21,322 nt of DNA from CBIFWW01 sp966186435 (GCA_966186435.1 CBIFWW010000048.1:1-21322); one strand, 5' to 3'. Shown: positions 6,403 through 14,793, counted from the first letter of the stretch. Program-made: numbers and translations. Notes: generated by a model from the letters alone, not told the origin.

Positions 6403-6434
6403 AGGCGAGCGTCCGGTTCTCTCGCCTTTCGTTT
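6403..6434 (+). terminator. Probable terminator before paoA
   Basis: AGGCGAG (6403-6409) pairs with CTCGCCT (6421-6427) around an 11-base loop and is followed by TTCGTTT. It lies between the antiporter and paoA and probably ends the antiporter transcript. It would otherwise sit in the pao leader. Confidence 0.6.
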
Positions 6435-6460
6435 CACTAATTAGATACTGGAGGCCGGGC

Positions 6461-7186
6461 ATGAGCAATGTCGGCAATAAAAATAACCCAAGCAATGACC
6501 CTAGCGGCAACATGCCGCATTTTTTTCCTCACACCGCTGAATACGCTAACCCGGGGATGACCATGACACGCCGCACCCTACTTAAAGCCGGAGCGGCCTC
6601 TGCGGCAGCGGCGGCAATGCACCCCGGCGCTGCGCTGGCCGCAGGCAACCCGGCCACCACCCCCGCCCCGCAAACCCAAGATCTCAACCTAAAGGTGAAC
6701 GGTAAAGCCCATGCGCTTTCGGTGGATACCCGCACCACCTTATTGGACGCCCTGCGGGAAAACTTGCACCTGACCGGCACCAAAAAAGGCTGCGACCACG
6801 GCCAGTGCGGGGCCTGCACCGTGATCGTCGACGGGCGGCGTATTAACAGCTGCCTGACATTAGCCGTCATGCAGGAAGGGGCGGAGATTACCACCATTGA
6901 AGGCCTTGGTTCGCCCCATGATTTACACCCGATGCAGGCCGCCTTTATCAAGCATGATGGCTTTCAGTGCGGCTATTGCACACCAGGGCAAATTTGCTCC
7001 GCTGTGGCGGTGCTCAACGAGATTAAATCCGGCATTCCCAGCCATGTCACCCATGATCTTGTGAGCAAAGTGAGTGCCAGTGGCGAAGAGATCCGCGAGC
7101 GTATGAGTGGCAATATCTGCCGCTGTGGGGCCTACAGCAATATTTTGGCCGCCATTGAAGAGGTGGCTGGGGGGTCAAAAGCATGA
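6461..7186 (+). CDS. paoA: Periplasmic aldehyde oxidase, iron-sulfur subunit PaoA
   Basis: This 241-residue [2Fe-2S] subunit belongs to a xanthine-oxidase-family heterotrimer that oxidises aldehydes, including aromatic ones, to acids in the periplasm. A twin-arginine signal (TRRTLLKAG, Arg37-Arg38) is followed by an alanine-rich core with likely cleavage near residue 60. The plant-type cluster Cys are 111, 116, 119 and 131; the second cluster Cys are 170, 173, 220 and 222. The ATG at 6461 has GGAGG at six bases and the N-terminus (MSNVG) matches the E. coli PaoA start (MSNQG), so the long n-region before the arginines is genuine. The subunit passes electrons from the Mo centre to FAD. Its stop overlaps the paoB start by four bases (ATGA), indicating translational coupling. 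Confidence 0.95.
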   Translation: MSNVGNKNNPSNDPSGNMPHFFPHTAEYANPGMTMTRRTLLKAGAASAAAAAMHPGAALAAGNPATTPAPQTQDLNLKVNGKAHALSVDTRTTLLDALRENLHLTGTKKGCDHGQCGACTVIVDGRRINSCLTLAVMQEGAEITTIEGLGSPHDLHPMQAAFIKHDGFQCGYCTPGQICSAVAVLNEIKSGIPSHVTHDLVSKVSASGEEIRERMSGNICRCGAYSNILAAIEEVAGGSKA

Positions 7187-8133
7187 GAGCTTTCACCTAT
7201 GAAAAAGTCACCAGTCCGGCTCAGGCTGCCGCCAGTGCGCAGCGCAACCCAGGGGCAAAATTTATTGCCGGGGGCACCAACCTATTGGATCTGATGAAGC
7301 TGGAAATCGAAACCCCGTCCCACCTGATTGATGTTAATGGCCTGGCGCTTGATGACATTACCCCCACCGACCAGGGCGGCTTGCGGCTTGGCGCGCTAGT
7401 GCGTAACACCGACCTGGCGGCCCACGACCGGGTGCGCCAGGATTATGGCGTCCTCGCCAGAGCGCTGCTGTCTGGGGCTTCCGGCCAGTTACGCAACCAG
7501 GCCACTACCGGGGGCAACCTGTTACAACGCACCCGCTGCCCCTATTTTTACGACACCAACCAGCCCTGCAATAAACGGCTACCGGGCAGCGGCTGTGCCG
7601 CACTGGAAGGCTTTAGCCGCCAGCATGGGGTAGTGGGCGTGAGCGCAAACTGCATCGCCACCCATCCCAGCGATATGGCGGTGGCGATGCGCCTGCTGGA
7701 TGCCACCGTCGAAACCATCAACCCGGAGGGAAAAAGCCGGAGCCTGCCGATGGCTGAGTTTTACCGGGCGCCCGGTAACACCCCCCAACTGGAGACAGCC
7801 CTCAAGCCCGGAGAACTGATTACCCACGTTACTCTCCCGCCGCCCATCGGTGGGGTTCATGTCTACCAGAAGGTGCGCGACCGGGCCTCCTACGCTTTTG
7901 CTCTAGTTTCTGTAGCCGCCGTGATCCAACCAGACGGCAGTGGCCGGGTTGCCCTGGGGGGCGTGGCGCATAAACCCTGGCGGATGGCGGAAGCCGATGC
8001 ACTCATGCCCCAGGGGGCCGAGGCGGTATACCAAAAGCTGTTCGCCAGCGCCCATCCCACCGCTGAAAACCAGTTCAAACTGACCTTAGCAAAACGCACC
8101 CTGGCATCGGTGCTTACCCAGAGGGAGGCCTAA
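7183..8133 (+). CDS. paoB: Periplasmic aldehyde oxidase, FAD-binding subunit PaoB
   Basis: This 316-residue subunit is close to E. coli PaoB in length. It carries FAD, with the loop FIAGGTNLLDLMK (28-40) and the second motif ATTGGNLLQ (107-115). Unlike most xanthine-oxidase FAD subunits, this type also binds a [4Fe-4S] cluster; the four expected cysteines are present at 119, 129, 138 and 157. It accepts electrons from PaoA and passes them to oxygen or another acceptor. It has no export signal and would be carried out by the Tat signal of PaoA as a folded complex. Its start overlaps the paoA stop, and paoC begins four bases after its stop. Confidence 0.95.
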   Translation: MRAFTYEKVTSPAQAAASAQRNPGAKFIAGGTNLLDLMKLEIETPSHLIDVNGLALDDITPTDQGGLRLGALVRNTDLAAHDRVRQDYGVLARALLSGASGQLRNQATTGGNLLQRTRCPYFYDTNQPCNKRLPGSGCAALEGFSRQHGVVGVSANCIATHPSDMAVAMRLLDATVETINPEGKSRSLPMAEFYRAPGNTPQLETALKPGELITHVTLPPPIGGVHVYQKVRDRASYAFALVSVAAVIQPDGSGRVALGGVAHKPWRMAEADALMPQGAEAVYQKLFASAHPTAENQFKLTLAKRTLASVLTQREA

Positions 8134-8137
8134 AACC

Positions 8138-10330
8138 ATGAAATTTGATCAACCGGCAACTAAAAACCCGATCGACCAACTAAAGGTTGTGGGCCAGCCC
8201 CATGACCGTATTGACGGCCCGTTAAAAACCACCGGCACCGCCCCCTACGCCTATGAATGGCACGAATACGCCCCGGACGCCGCCTATGGCTATATCGTGG
8301 GTGCGCCTGTCGCCAAAGGTACTTTGCGTAATATCGACACTCAGGCAGCTCTTCAGGCCGCCGGGGTGTTGGCCGTGATCACCGCCGCCAATGCAGGGCC
8401 ATTGGGTAAAGGCAGCAAAAATACCGCCCCGCTTTTGGCTAGTAAAGAGATTGCCCACTATCACCAGGCGGTGGCGTTGGTAATTGCCGAAACCTTCGAG
8501 CAGGCCCGGGCTGCCGCCCAACTGATTAACGTGGACTATCAACGCCAGAAGGGGGATTACTCCCTGGCAGAGCAAAAAGACAAGGTGACCACGGCACCGG
8601 AAAATACCCCGGATAAATCCCTCGGTGATGTTGAGCAGGCCTTCACTGCCAGCGCCCATCAGCTAGATGCCACTTACACCACCCCGGATCAGAGCCATAC
8701 GGCGATGGAACCTCATGCCTCGATGGCCGCCTGGGATGGGGAGAAATTGACGCTCTGGACATCGAACCAAATGATCGACTGGTGCCGCCAGGATTTGGCC
8801 GCCACCTTAAAGATCTCCGCTGATAACATCCGCATTATTTCGCCTTATATAGGGGGCGGCTTTGGCGGCAAGCTGTTCCTACGCAGCGATGCCTTGCTGG
8901 CCGCACTGGGGGCCAAAGCGGCCAAACGCCCGGTCAAAGTCATGCTGCCCCGACCACTGATTGCCAATAATACCACTCACCGCCCGGCCACCATCCAGCA
9001 CATCCGTATCGGCACCAATGCTCAAGGCCATATCAGCGCCATCAGCCATGAAAGCTGGTCCGGGAATCTACGCGGCGGCGAGCCAGAAACCGCCGTTCAA
9101 CAAACAGAACTGCTATACGCTGGGGCTAACCGCTTTACCGGCCTGCGGCTTGCCACCCTCAACCTGCCGGAAGGCAACGCCATGCGCGCCCCCGGCGAGG
9201 CACCGGGGTTGATGGCACTGGAAATAGCCATGGATGAAATGGCCGAAAAGCTCGGGATCGATCCGGTTGAGTTCCGCATTATTAATGACACCCAAGTCGA
9301 TCCCGCCAATCCGCAGCGCCACTTCTCCCGCCGCCAGCTGGTGGAATGCCTGCGTACCGGTGCGGAGAAATTTGGCTGGAATAAACGTATTCCTACCCCA
9401 GGGAAAACCCGTGATGGGCAATGGCTGATTGGCATGGGGATGGGCGCGGGCTTCCGTAATAACCTGGTGATGGCTTCTGGGGCCAGGGTGCATTTGGACC
9501 AGCAAGGCCGGGTGTTAGTGGAAACCGATATGACCGATATCGGCACCGGCAGTTACACCATCATCGCCCAGACCGCCGCTGAAATGCTCGGGGTACCGCT
9601 GGAGGCAGTAACGGTACATTTAGGGGATTCCAGCTTCCCGGTGTCCGCTGGCTCCGGTGGCCAGTGGGGGGCGAACAGCGCCACCGCCGGGGTCTATGCC
9701 GCTTGCACCAAATTGCGGGAGGCGGTCGCACAGAAGTTGGGCCTTGATCCCCAGCACGCGGTGTTTGCCGATGGGCAGGTGCAGGCCGGGAATCAAACCT
9801 TGCCCCTCAAGCAGGCGACGGCTGAGGGGCCGTTGACGGCGGAAGATACCATTGAGTTCGATAAGTTAGAAAAAGCCTACCAACAGTCGACCTTTGCCGG
9901 GCACTTTGTGGAAGTGGCGGTACATCAATATACCGGGGAGATCCGGGTACGACGGATGCTGGCCGTTTGCGCAGCGGGCCGTATCCTCAACCCGAAAACC
10001 GCCCGTAGCCAGGTGATTGGTGCCATGACCATGGGGGTGGGTGCAGCATTGATGGAGGAGCTGGCAGTGGATACTCGATTAGGCTATTTCGTTAACCACG
10101 ATATGGCCGGGTACGAAGTGCCGGTTCATGCGGATATCCCGGAGCAAACCGTGATTTTCCTTGACGATACCGACCCTATCTCCTCGCCAATGAAGGCCAA
10201 AGGCGTGGGTGAGTTGGGGCTGTGTGGCGTAAGTGCCGCTGTCGCCAATGCGGTGTATAACGCCACCGGCGTGCGGGTGCGCCACTATCCGTTAACGCTG
10301 GATAAACTGCTACCGGGGTTGCCTGGCTAA
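8138..10330 (+). CDS. paoC: Periplasmic aldehyde oxidase, molybdenum-binding subunit PaoC
   Basis: This 730-residue catalytic subunit is nearly identical in length to E. coli PaoC. It holds the molybdenum cofactor (molybdopterin cytosine dinucleotide in the E. coli enzyme) and hydroxylates the aldehyde. The glycine-rich cofactor-binding segment GGGFGGK lies near residues 242-248. The catalytic glutamate of GVGELGLCG is residue 692, the same number as in E. coli. GGGAGGC-type purine-rich bases precede the ATG. It is the last gene of the operon: a terminator follows within 40 bases. In E. coli the next gene is paoD, whose XdhC-like product inserts the modified cofactor; no such gene is present here. 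Confidence 0.96.
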   Translation: MKFDQPATKNPIDQLKVVGQPHDRIDGPLKTTGTAPYAYEWHEYAPDAAYGYIVGAPVAKGTLRNIDTQAALQAAGVLAVITAANAGPLGKGSKNTAPLLASKEIAHYHQAVALVIAETFEQARAAAQLINVDYQRQKGDYSLAEQKDKVTTAPENTPDKSLGDVEQAFTASAHQLDATYTTPDQSHTAMEPHASMAAWDGEKLTLWTSNQMIDWCRQDLAATLKISADNIRIISPYIGGGFGGKLFLRSDALLAALGAKAAKRPVKVMLPRPLIANNTTHRPATIQHIRIGTNAQGHISAISHESWSGNLRGGEPETAVQQTELLYAGANRFTGLRLATLNLPEGNAMRAPGEAPGLMALEIAMDEMAEKLGIDPVEFRIINDTQVDPANPQRHFSRRQLVECLRTGAEKFGWNKRIPTPGKTRDGQWLIGMGMGAGFRNNLVMASGARVHLDQQGRVLVETDMTDIGTGSYTIIAQTAAEMLGVPLEAVTVHLGDSSFPVSAGSGGQWGANSATAGVYAACTKLREAVAQKLGLDPQHAVFADGQVQAGNQTLPLKQATAEGPLTAEDTIEFDKLEKAYQQSTFAGHFVEVAVHQYTGEIRVRRMLAVCAAGRILNPKTARSQVIGAMTMGVGAALMEELAVDTRLGYFVNHDMAGYEVPVHADIPEQTVIFLDDTDPISSPMKAKGVGELGLCGVSAAVANAVYNATGVRVRHYPLTLDKLLPGLPG

Positions 10331-10342
10331 GCAAACATCATC

Positions 10343-10370
10343 GCCACGCTTTGATGCGTGGCTTAAATTT
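10343..10370 (+). terminator. Rho-independent terminator of paoABC
   Basis: GCCACGC (10343-10349) pairs perfectly with GCGTGGC (10356-10362) around a six-base loop and is followed by TTAAATTT. It starts 12 bases after the paoC stop and shows that the operon ends there. Confidence 0.8.
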
Positions 10371-10446
10371 CTAATACTAAGATAAAATTTGTTCAAATTT
10401 ATTCATGTTTTGATGTAAATAACACATGCACATACGGGGAAATTTT

Positions 10447-10653
10447 ATGAAAACTTACACCCAAGCCTAAGCTAGCAAGAATATCGCTGAGATGACGGAT
10501 ACAGTGGTAGTTGGGGAACCAGTAGAAATTACCCGAAACAGCGGCGGCGCACCGGTACTTATCAGTCATGAGCAGAAGATGAAATTGGATGCTGCATTTG
10601 ACGAAATTATGGAGCGTCGTGAAACAACACTGAAGGCTCTTGCTCACCGATAA
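10447..10653 (+). pseudogene. Phd/YefM-type antitoxin gene broken by a stop at codon 8
   Basis: The 69-codon frame begins MKTYTQA, hits TAA at 10468-10470, and continues with SKNIAEMTDTVVVGEPVEIT, RNSGGAPVLISHEQ and a charged tail. This matches the DNA-binding half of Phd/YefM antitoxins (start MKTYT, the pattern ARxNLAxxxDxV, then EPVxITRxxGxPxVLIS). The original ATG has GGGGAAA before it. Translation could in principle restart at an internal ATG (10492), which would lose part of the dimer and DNA-binding region. No RelE/YoeB- or Doc-like toxin lies next to it, so this looks like a solitary decayed antitoxin. A sequencing error at the stop would change the verdict. Confidence 0.75.
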
Positions 10654-10657
10654 ACCA

Positions 10658-10714
10658 ATTTGGCTAAGTATCCCTTCACTGAGAAACGGGCATCCATAGC
10701 TCAGCCAAATGTTT
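10658..10714 (+). terminator. Large stem-loop after the antitoxin remnant
   Basis: ATTTGGCTAAG (10658-10668) pairs with CTCAGCCAAAT (10700-10710) with one mismatch. The loop can form a further short stem (CCC with GGG). GTTTT follows. It starts five bases after the antitoxin stop and could be its terminator. Confidence 0.5.
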
Positions 10715-10792
10715 TATGGCGTTAAACTCGCTTTAATTGTATTAGGGTGATATTAAATTCCATTCTAATTCCCGGGTATGGACAATCCTTAA

Positions 10793-10840
10793 AACCCTGT
10801 AATACCTTGGTAATCTCGCCACGTATTCTGTTACAGGGTT
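10793..10840 (+). repeat. Perfect 10-bp inverted repeat covering an RBS
   Basis: AACCCTGTAA (10793-10802) and TTACAGGGTT (10831-10840) are exact reverse complements 28 bases apart. The right arm contains AGGG (10835-10838), the Shine-Dalgarno site of the transducer gene that starts at 10846. In RNA the arms would form a hairpin that hides the site; in DNA they could be a protein-binding operator. The sequence does not distinguish the two. Confidence 0.6.
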
Positions 10841-10845
10841 CCCCT

Positions 10846-11979
10846 ATGCTTAAGAATGCCAGTGTCCGAAGTGTTATCATTTATTTTCTGGTCATGTCAT
10901 TTGTATTAATCGATGTCATGGCTTTCTTTTTAACCGCCAATATGAAAGTGCTTATCATGCTAAATATTGCATGGGTAGCTATTATATTTAGCTTATGGAG
11001 CTATATGACGGTGTACTTGGTGCGCCCAATAAACGAGGTAAAACGCAATATTGATGAAATAAACGCTGGGAACCTTTCGGTACATATTGCGGAGTTTGGT
11101 AATAACTGTGCAGGCCGGTTGATACCAGGGATCAATACTCTGGCCCGGGAGATTTCTAACCTAGTGATAGATATCCGTAAATCCTCCCAATCCGCCAAAA
11201 ATCTTTCCGATACCCTGGCCCAGCAAAGTGCCAACCTATCCGTCAAAACCGAACAGCAGTCGGCCATGCTGATGCAGACCGCCTCCAGCATGGAGCAAAT
11301 CTCTGCGGGTACCATGAATAACGCTGAAAGCACCCGGGAACTGAATAACATCATTAATGAGGCCCACCATTCGGCGGACCACGGCAGTGATTTAATGCAG
11401 AAGCTGACCAATAACATGTCCTCCATCACCGACTGCGCCAATAAGATGACGGAAATCATCAGTATGATTGATAGCATCGCCTTCCAGACCAATATCCTGG
11501 CGCTGAATGCGGCGGTAGAAGCCGCCCGGGCCGGGGAACACGGCAAAGGCTTTGCGGTGGTGGCCGGTGAGGTGCGGAATCTGGCGCACAAAAGCTCGGA
11601 ATCGGCCAAGAACATTAAATCGCTGATCGAAATCACCAATGGCAACGTGCTTCAGGGGGCCAGCCTGGTTTCTGAAGCCGAAAAGAATATGCAGGATATT
11701 GTTTCTGGCTCCGAGCATATTAATAACCTGATGGGCCATATATTTATCTCCACCAACGAACAGGAAAAAGGCATCCAGCAAATCACTTCTGCCCTTTCTG
11801 AGTTGGAAAAAGTGACTCAGGGTAACGTAGCGGTGGTGGAAGAATTGGCGGGTTCTTCGGACGTGCTTAATAGGCAAGTGGTTGAGTTACAGAAGCGAAC
11901 CAGCAATTTGCAATTGGGTGACAGTGAAAATGCCACTCTGGCCTTAAGCCCGCAGATGATGGCCACCAGCGCAGCCTGA
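10846..11979 (+). CDS. Methyl-accepting chemotaxis protein without a periplasmic domain
   Basis: This 377-residue transducer has two transmembrane helices (about 9-30 and 34-57) separated by only a few residues, so the usual ligand-binding domain of roughly 150 residues is missing. A HAMP domain follows (about 55-107), starting at RPINEVKRN, and then the long coiled-coil signalling domain. The hairpin tip contains the near-invariant IAFQTNILALNAAVEAARAG, where CheA and CheW dock. It ends in SPQMMATSAA and lacks the NWETF-type tail that recruits CheR in high-abundance receptors. I chose ATG 10846 because AGGG precedes it and the first helix begins just after; an earlier in-frame start at 10747 has no RBS. 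It may sense a signal in the membrane or through a partner. Confidence 0.92.
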   Translation: MLKNASVRSVIIYFLVMSFVLIDVMAFFLTANMKVLIMLNIAWVAIIFSLWSYMTVYLVRPINEVKRNIDEINAGNLSVHIAEFGNNCAGRLIPGINTLAREISNLVIDIRKSSQSAKNLSDTLAQQSANLSVKTEQQSAMLMQTASSMEQISAGTMNNAESTRELNNIINEAHHSADHGSDLMQKLTNNMSSITDCANKMTEIISMIDSIAFQTNILALNAAVEAARAGEHGKGFAVVAGEVRNLAHKSSESAKNIKSLIEITNGNVLQGASLVSEAEKNMQDIVSGSEHINNLMGHIFISTNEQEKGIQQITSALSELEKVTQGNVAVVEELAGSSDVLNRQVVELQKRTSNLQLGDSENATLALSPQMMATSAA

Positions 11980-11999
11980 CCTTTACCTCATGACACTAA

Positions 12000-12024
12000 A
12001 AATGCAGCCTGAGGGCTGCATTTA
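12000..12024 (+). terminator. Rho-independent terminator after the chemotaxis gene
   Basis: AAATGCAGCC (12000-12009) pairs perfectly with GGCTGCATTT (12014-12023) around the tetraloop TGAG. The stem lies 20 bases after the transducer stop. T residues are inside the 3-prime arm and immediately after it. Confidence 0.8.
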
Positions 12025-12311
12025 ATAGCATCCGCAGATAATAATATCGTCTTCGGCCCCTTGGGGTTTATTTCTCTTAGCTGCATGCTTGCCACTATGA
12101 AGCTTGGTGCGCTGAGAGCCAATAACCATTGGCTGGAGCCAGCCAGCGACCAGGATTACGTCCAGTAACCGGGGTAAAAACCTTAAGCTTAATGCAGGTA
12201 CTCGCCAGAGAGTGTAGCCAGCTCACAACTCTGCCGTAGGTAAATAACCGTCCAATTTGCGCCATGGTAGGCTGTGATAATGACTCGTCACCGCCTGCTA
12301 CTCAATTTACG
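12025..12311 (+). other. Leader region of the sensor kinase operon
   Basis: I see no convincing gene. A 23-codon frame at 12097-12168 (MKLGALRANNHWLEPASDQ and on) has no ribosome binding site and no recognisable homology. The kinase promoter should lie in this stretch, but I cannot place it. An in-phase ATG at 12264 extends the kinase frame by 16 residues without a Shine-Dalgarno site. Confidence 0.35.
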
Positions 12312-13928
12312 ATGAAAACCCGGTTCCCTTTTCAGATGAAGCTTTTCCTTTCGCTGGTGAGTTTCTCCTGCCTGCTGCTGGTGCTGCTTGGCGCGTTACT
12401 GTTCCATTTTTTCGACAAACAAATTCACCAGGATTTAGGCCAGCGGGCTAAAGTCCAGGCCAGCCAAATCGCGCTGATCCCTGGGTTGGCGGAGAAAGTA
12501 CAGATACGGGATATCCCGGCCATCGCCCGTTTGATCCAACCACTACGCGAGCGCAGTGATGCCAGCTATATCGTGATTGGTGATGCCCATGAGCGGCACC
12601 TTTATCATTCGGAATCCCCGCAGCGCCTTAATCTGCCGATGATCGGCGGTGACAATGCTGAGGTTTTAGCCGGCAACATCATTATTTCAGCCCGTCAAGG
12701 CGGGATCGGCTTTTCCCTGCGGAGTAAAGCCCCCATTTTTAACCCCCAGCACCAGGTGATTGGTATTGTCTCGGTAGGTTATCTGACCTCTTACATTGAC
12801 AGTATTAACGCTCGCCGTCTGTGGCAGGCGGGCATGTACGGCCTGGCGCTGCTACTCATGTTAAATGTCTTCTCCTGGGTGCTGACCCGCAACCTTAAAA
12901 AGCAGATGTTCGGGCTGGAGCCAGGTGAAATAGCGCAACTGGTCTTCCAGCAAAAAGCCTTACTGGAGGCGATGTATGAAGGGATTTTTGCCGTTAATGC
13001 CCAGAAGCAGCTGATCCTGATTAATCGTGCGGCCCGGGAAATGCTGGCTATCAGCCACGATGAAAAAGCGCTGTTGGGTAAGCCACTGGATCAAGTGGTG
13101 CAGCTGCCGGCATCGTTTTTTAGCGATGGGCAAGAGGCACAGCACGACCGGGTGATGGTACTTAACCACCGGCAAACCATCGTGAACCGGGTCACCATTG
13201 AGGTGGCTCCTGGGCAGGCCCACGGCTGGGTGTATAGCTTCCGCGATAAGAATGATATCAATACCCTCAGCAGCCAGCTTAGTCAGGTTAAGCGCTATGC
13301 CGACAACCTGCGGATCATGCGCCACGAGCAGCTAAACTGGACCGCCACCCTGGTGGGGCTGCTGCAAATGAAACACTACGATGAAGCCATGCGCTATATC
13401 CATGCCCAGTCCGAAGGGGCGCAGAAGGTGCTGGATTTTGTCTCCGCCCATTTCACCTCCCCTGCCCTGTGTGGCCTGTTGCTGGGTAAGTACGTAAGCG
13501 CACGGGAAAAGGGGATTGAGCTGGCCTTCGACCCTGCCTGCCAGTTAAGCCTCCTGCCCGCTGGCCTAAGCGAAACCGAGTTGATGTCAGTTATCGGTAA
13601 TCTGGTGGATAACGCCGTGGATGCCACGCTGAAAACCCCGGATCGGGCCGCCGTGGAGATTTATATTTCTGACCGTAATCAAGAGTTGCTCATTGAGGTC
13701 GCCGATAAGGGGTGCGGCATTGATAAATCGGTCAGGCCCTATTTGTTTGATTTTGGCTTTACCAGTAAATCAGCCGGCCCACAGGATCTAACCGGGGCGG
13801 TACACGGCATTGGCCTGTATCTGGTTTCCAGCTATGTTGCCCAAGCTGGGGGCAGTATCGAAATCAGCGATAACGCGCCGCAAGGCACGCTGTTCTCGGT
13901 ATTTATTCCGTTCCGGCCCCAGTCTTAA
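12312..13928 (+). CDS. CitA/DcuS-type sensor histidine kinase
   Basis: This 538-residue inner-membrane kinase has TM1 (about 11-34), a periplasmic PDC/Cache sensor (about 35-168), TM2 (about 172-192), a cytoplasmic PAS domain (about 212-315) and an SpoB-like HisKA plus HATPase unit. The phosphoacceptor is His338 in RHEQLN. The N box is Asn430-Asn434, the G1 box DKGCGI (465-470), and HGIGLYLV (498-505) is the G2 box. The sensor keeps the family carboxylate-binding pattern: YIVIGD, Arg95, His99 and SLRSKAPIF (135-143), as in CitA. It probably detects a di- or tricarboxylate or related acid outside the cell. The regulator gene begins 11 bases after its stop. No start candidate has a good RBS; 12312 is chosen from protein length and position of TM1. 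Confidence 0.92.
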   Translation: MKTRFPFQMKLFLSLVSFSCLLLVLLGALLFHFFDKQIHQDLGQRAKVQASQIALIPGLAEKVQIRDIPAIARLIQPLRERSDASYIVIGDAHERHLYHSESPQRLNLPMIGGDNAEVLAGNIIISARQGGIGFSLRSKAPIFNPQHQVIGIVSVGYLTSYIDSINARRLWQAGMYGLALLLMLNVFSWVLTRNLKKQMFGLEPGEIAQLVFQQKALLEAMYEGIFAVNAQKQLILINRAAREMLAISHDEKALLGKPLDQVVQLPASFFSDGQEAQHDRVMVLNHRQTIVNRVTIEVAPGQAHGWVYSFRDKNDINTLSSQLSQVKRYADNLRIMRHEQLNWTATLVGLLQMKHYDEAMRYIHAQSEGAQKVLDFVSAHFTSPALCGLLLGKYVSAREKGIELAFDPACQLSLLPAGLSETELMSVIGNLVDNAVDATLKTPDRAAVEIYISDRNQELLIEVADKGCGIDKSVRPYLFDFGFTSKSAGPQDLTGAVHGIGLYLVSSYVAQAGGSIEISDNAPQGTLFSVFIPFRPQS

Positions 13929-13939
13929 CAGGATAATTT

Positions 13940-14641
13940 ATGACTCGCACCCCTGCCCTTGAGGTGGTCATTGTTGAAGATGAACCCCATCTTGCTGAAC
14001 TGCACCGGGAGTTTATCGAGCAGAATTTTCACCTGCGGGTTGTGGGGATTGCAGCGTCAATTGAACAGGCTAAGGCGCTGGTTTCACAACACCGGCCCAG
14101 GCTCATTTTGCTGGATAATTACCTGCCTGATGGTCAAGGCGTGGAGTTGATAGACAGCCCGCTGCTCAAGAGTTTTGAGTGCTCGGTTATTTTTATTACC
14201 GCCGCCAGCGACATGCAAACCTGTAGCCACGCCATGCGCAGTGGGGCCTTTGACTATCTGATTAAACCGGTGTTTTTCCAGCGGCTACAGGCTTCTTTGG
14301 AGCGATTTATGCTGCTGGTTAACGCCATGAATCAGGTGAAGGTGGTCGATCAGCATGCTTTGGATCGGCTATTTAATTTACCGGCGGGGGCTGCCACCTC
14401 AACGCCCTCCACCAAAGGGATTGAACCTAATACCCTGGAGCGGGTACAGCGGTTTTTTGCCGCCCATCCGGACAGTAGTCTCTCGGTGGAGGAGGTGGTT
14501 GAAAGTGTGGGGATCAGTAAAACCACCGGCCGCCGCTATCTGGAATACTGTGTGGAATGCGGCTTGCTGGAGGTGGAAATGCAATACGGCAATATCGGCC
14601 ACCCAAGAAGGCTGTACCGTAAAGTGCCGGCTGCAGATTAA
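13940..14641 (+). CDS. DcuR/CitB-family response regulator
   Basis: This 233-residue partner of the preceding kinase has a receiver domain (8-125) with acidic pocket Glu13-Asp14, phosphoacceptor Asp59 in LLDNYLPDG, Thr87 and Lys109. The C-terminal part (about 165-230) has the helix-turn-helix SVEEVVESVGISKTTGRRYL of CitB/DcuR-type regulators, which activate transport and catabolic genes in response to carboxylates. AGGATAA precedes the ATG. Its most likely target is the ABC importer operon that begins 152 bases downstream on the same strand. The intervening region has direct repeats that could be its binding sites. Confidence 0.92.
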   Translation: MTRTPALEVVIVEDEPHLAELHREFIEQNFHLRVVGIAASIEQAKALVSQHRPRLILLDNYLPDGQGVELIDSPLLKSFECSVIFITAASDMQTCSHAMRSGAFDYLIKPVFFQRLQASLERFMLLVNAMNQVKVVDQHALDRLFNLPAGAATSTPSTKGIEPNTLERVQRFFAAHPDSSLSVEEVVESVGISKTTGRRYLEYCVECGLLEVEMQYGNIGHPRRLYRKVPAAD

Positions 14642-14658
14642 CCCCCTTTGCCGTGGTT

Positions 14659-14757
14659 TTAATGGTGTTAATTGCTCAAATCACGCCAGTAATCACAGTT
14701 CAGTTAAGGAGCTATTACCCCCCTATTGCCTGGTTACCTCTTTCGGCTATGTTGACC
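14659..14757 (+). promoter_or_regulatory. Candidate operator and promoter region of the ABC importer
   Basis: The gap between regulator and importer holds two TTAAT copies (14659 and 14668, nine bases apart), two AATCAC copies (14679 and 14691, twelve bases apart) and a TTGACC box (14752-14757) that could be a -35 element. No good -10 hexamer follows at standard spacing, as is common for activator-dependent promoters. Binding by the adjacent regulator is inferred from position only. Confidence 0.3.
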
Positions 14758-14793
14758 TTTAGTGCGTTAAATGTAACTAAAAGGTTAACTATT

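Noticed and set aside
10399..10647. 82-codon minus-strand frame
   Set aside because: It is antisense to the recognisable antitoxin remnant and has no RBS.
12097..12168. 23-codon frame in the kinase leader
   Set aside because: No Shine-Dalgarno site and no codon pattern suggesting a regulatory peptide.
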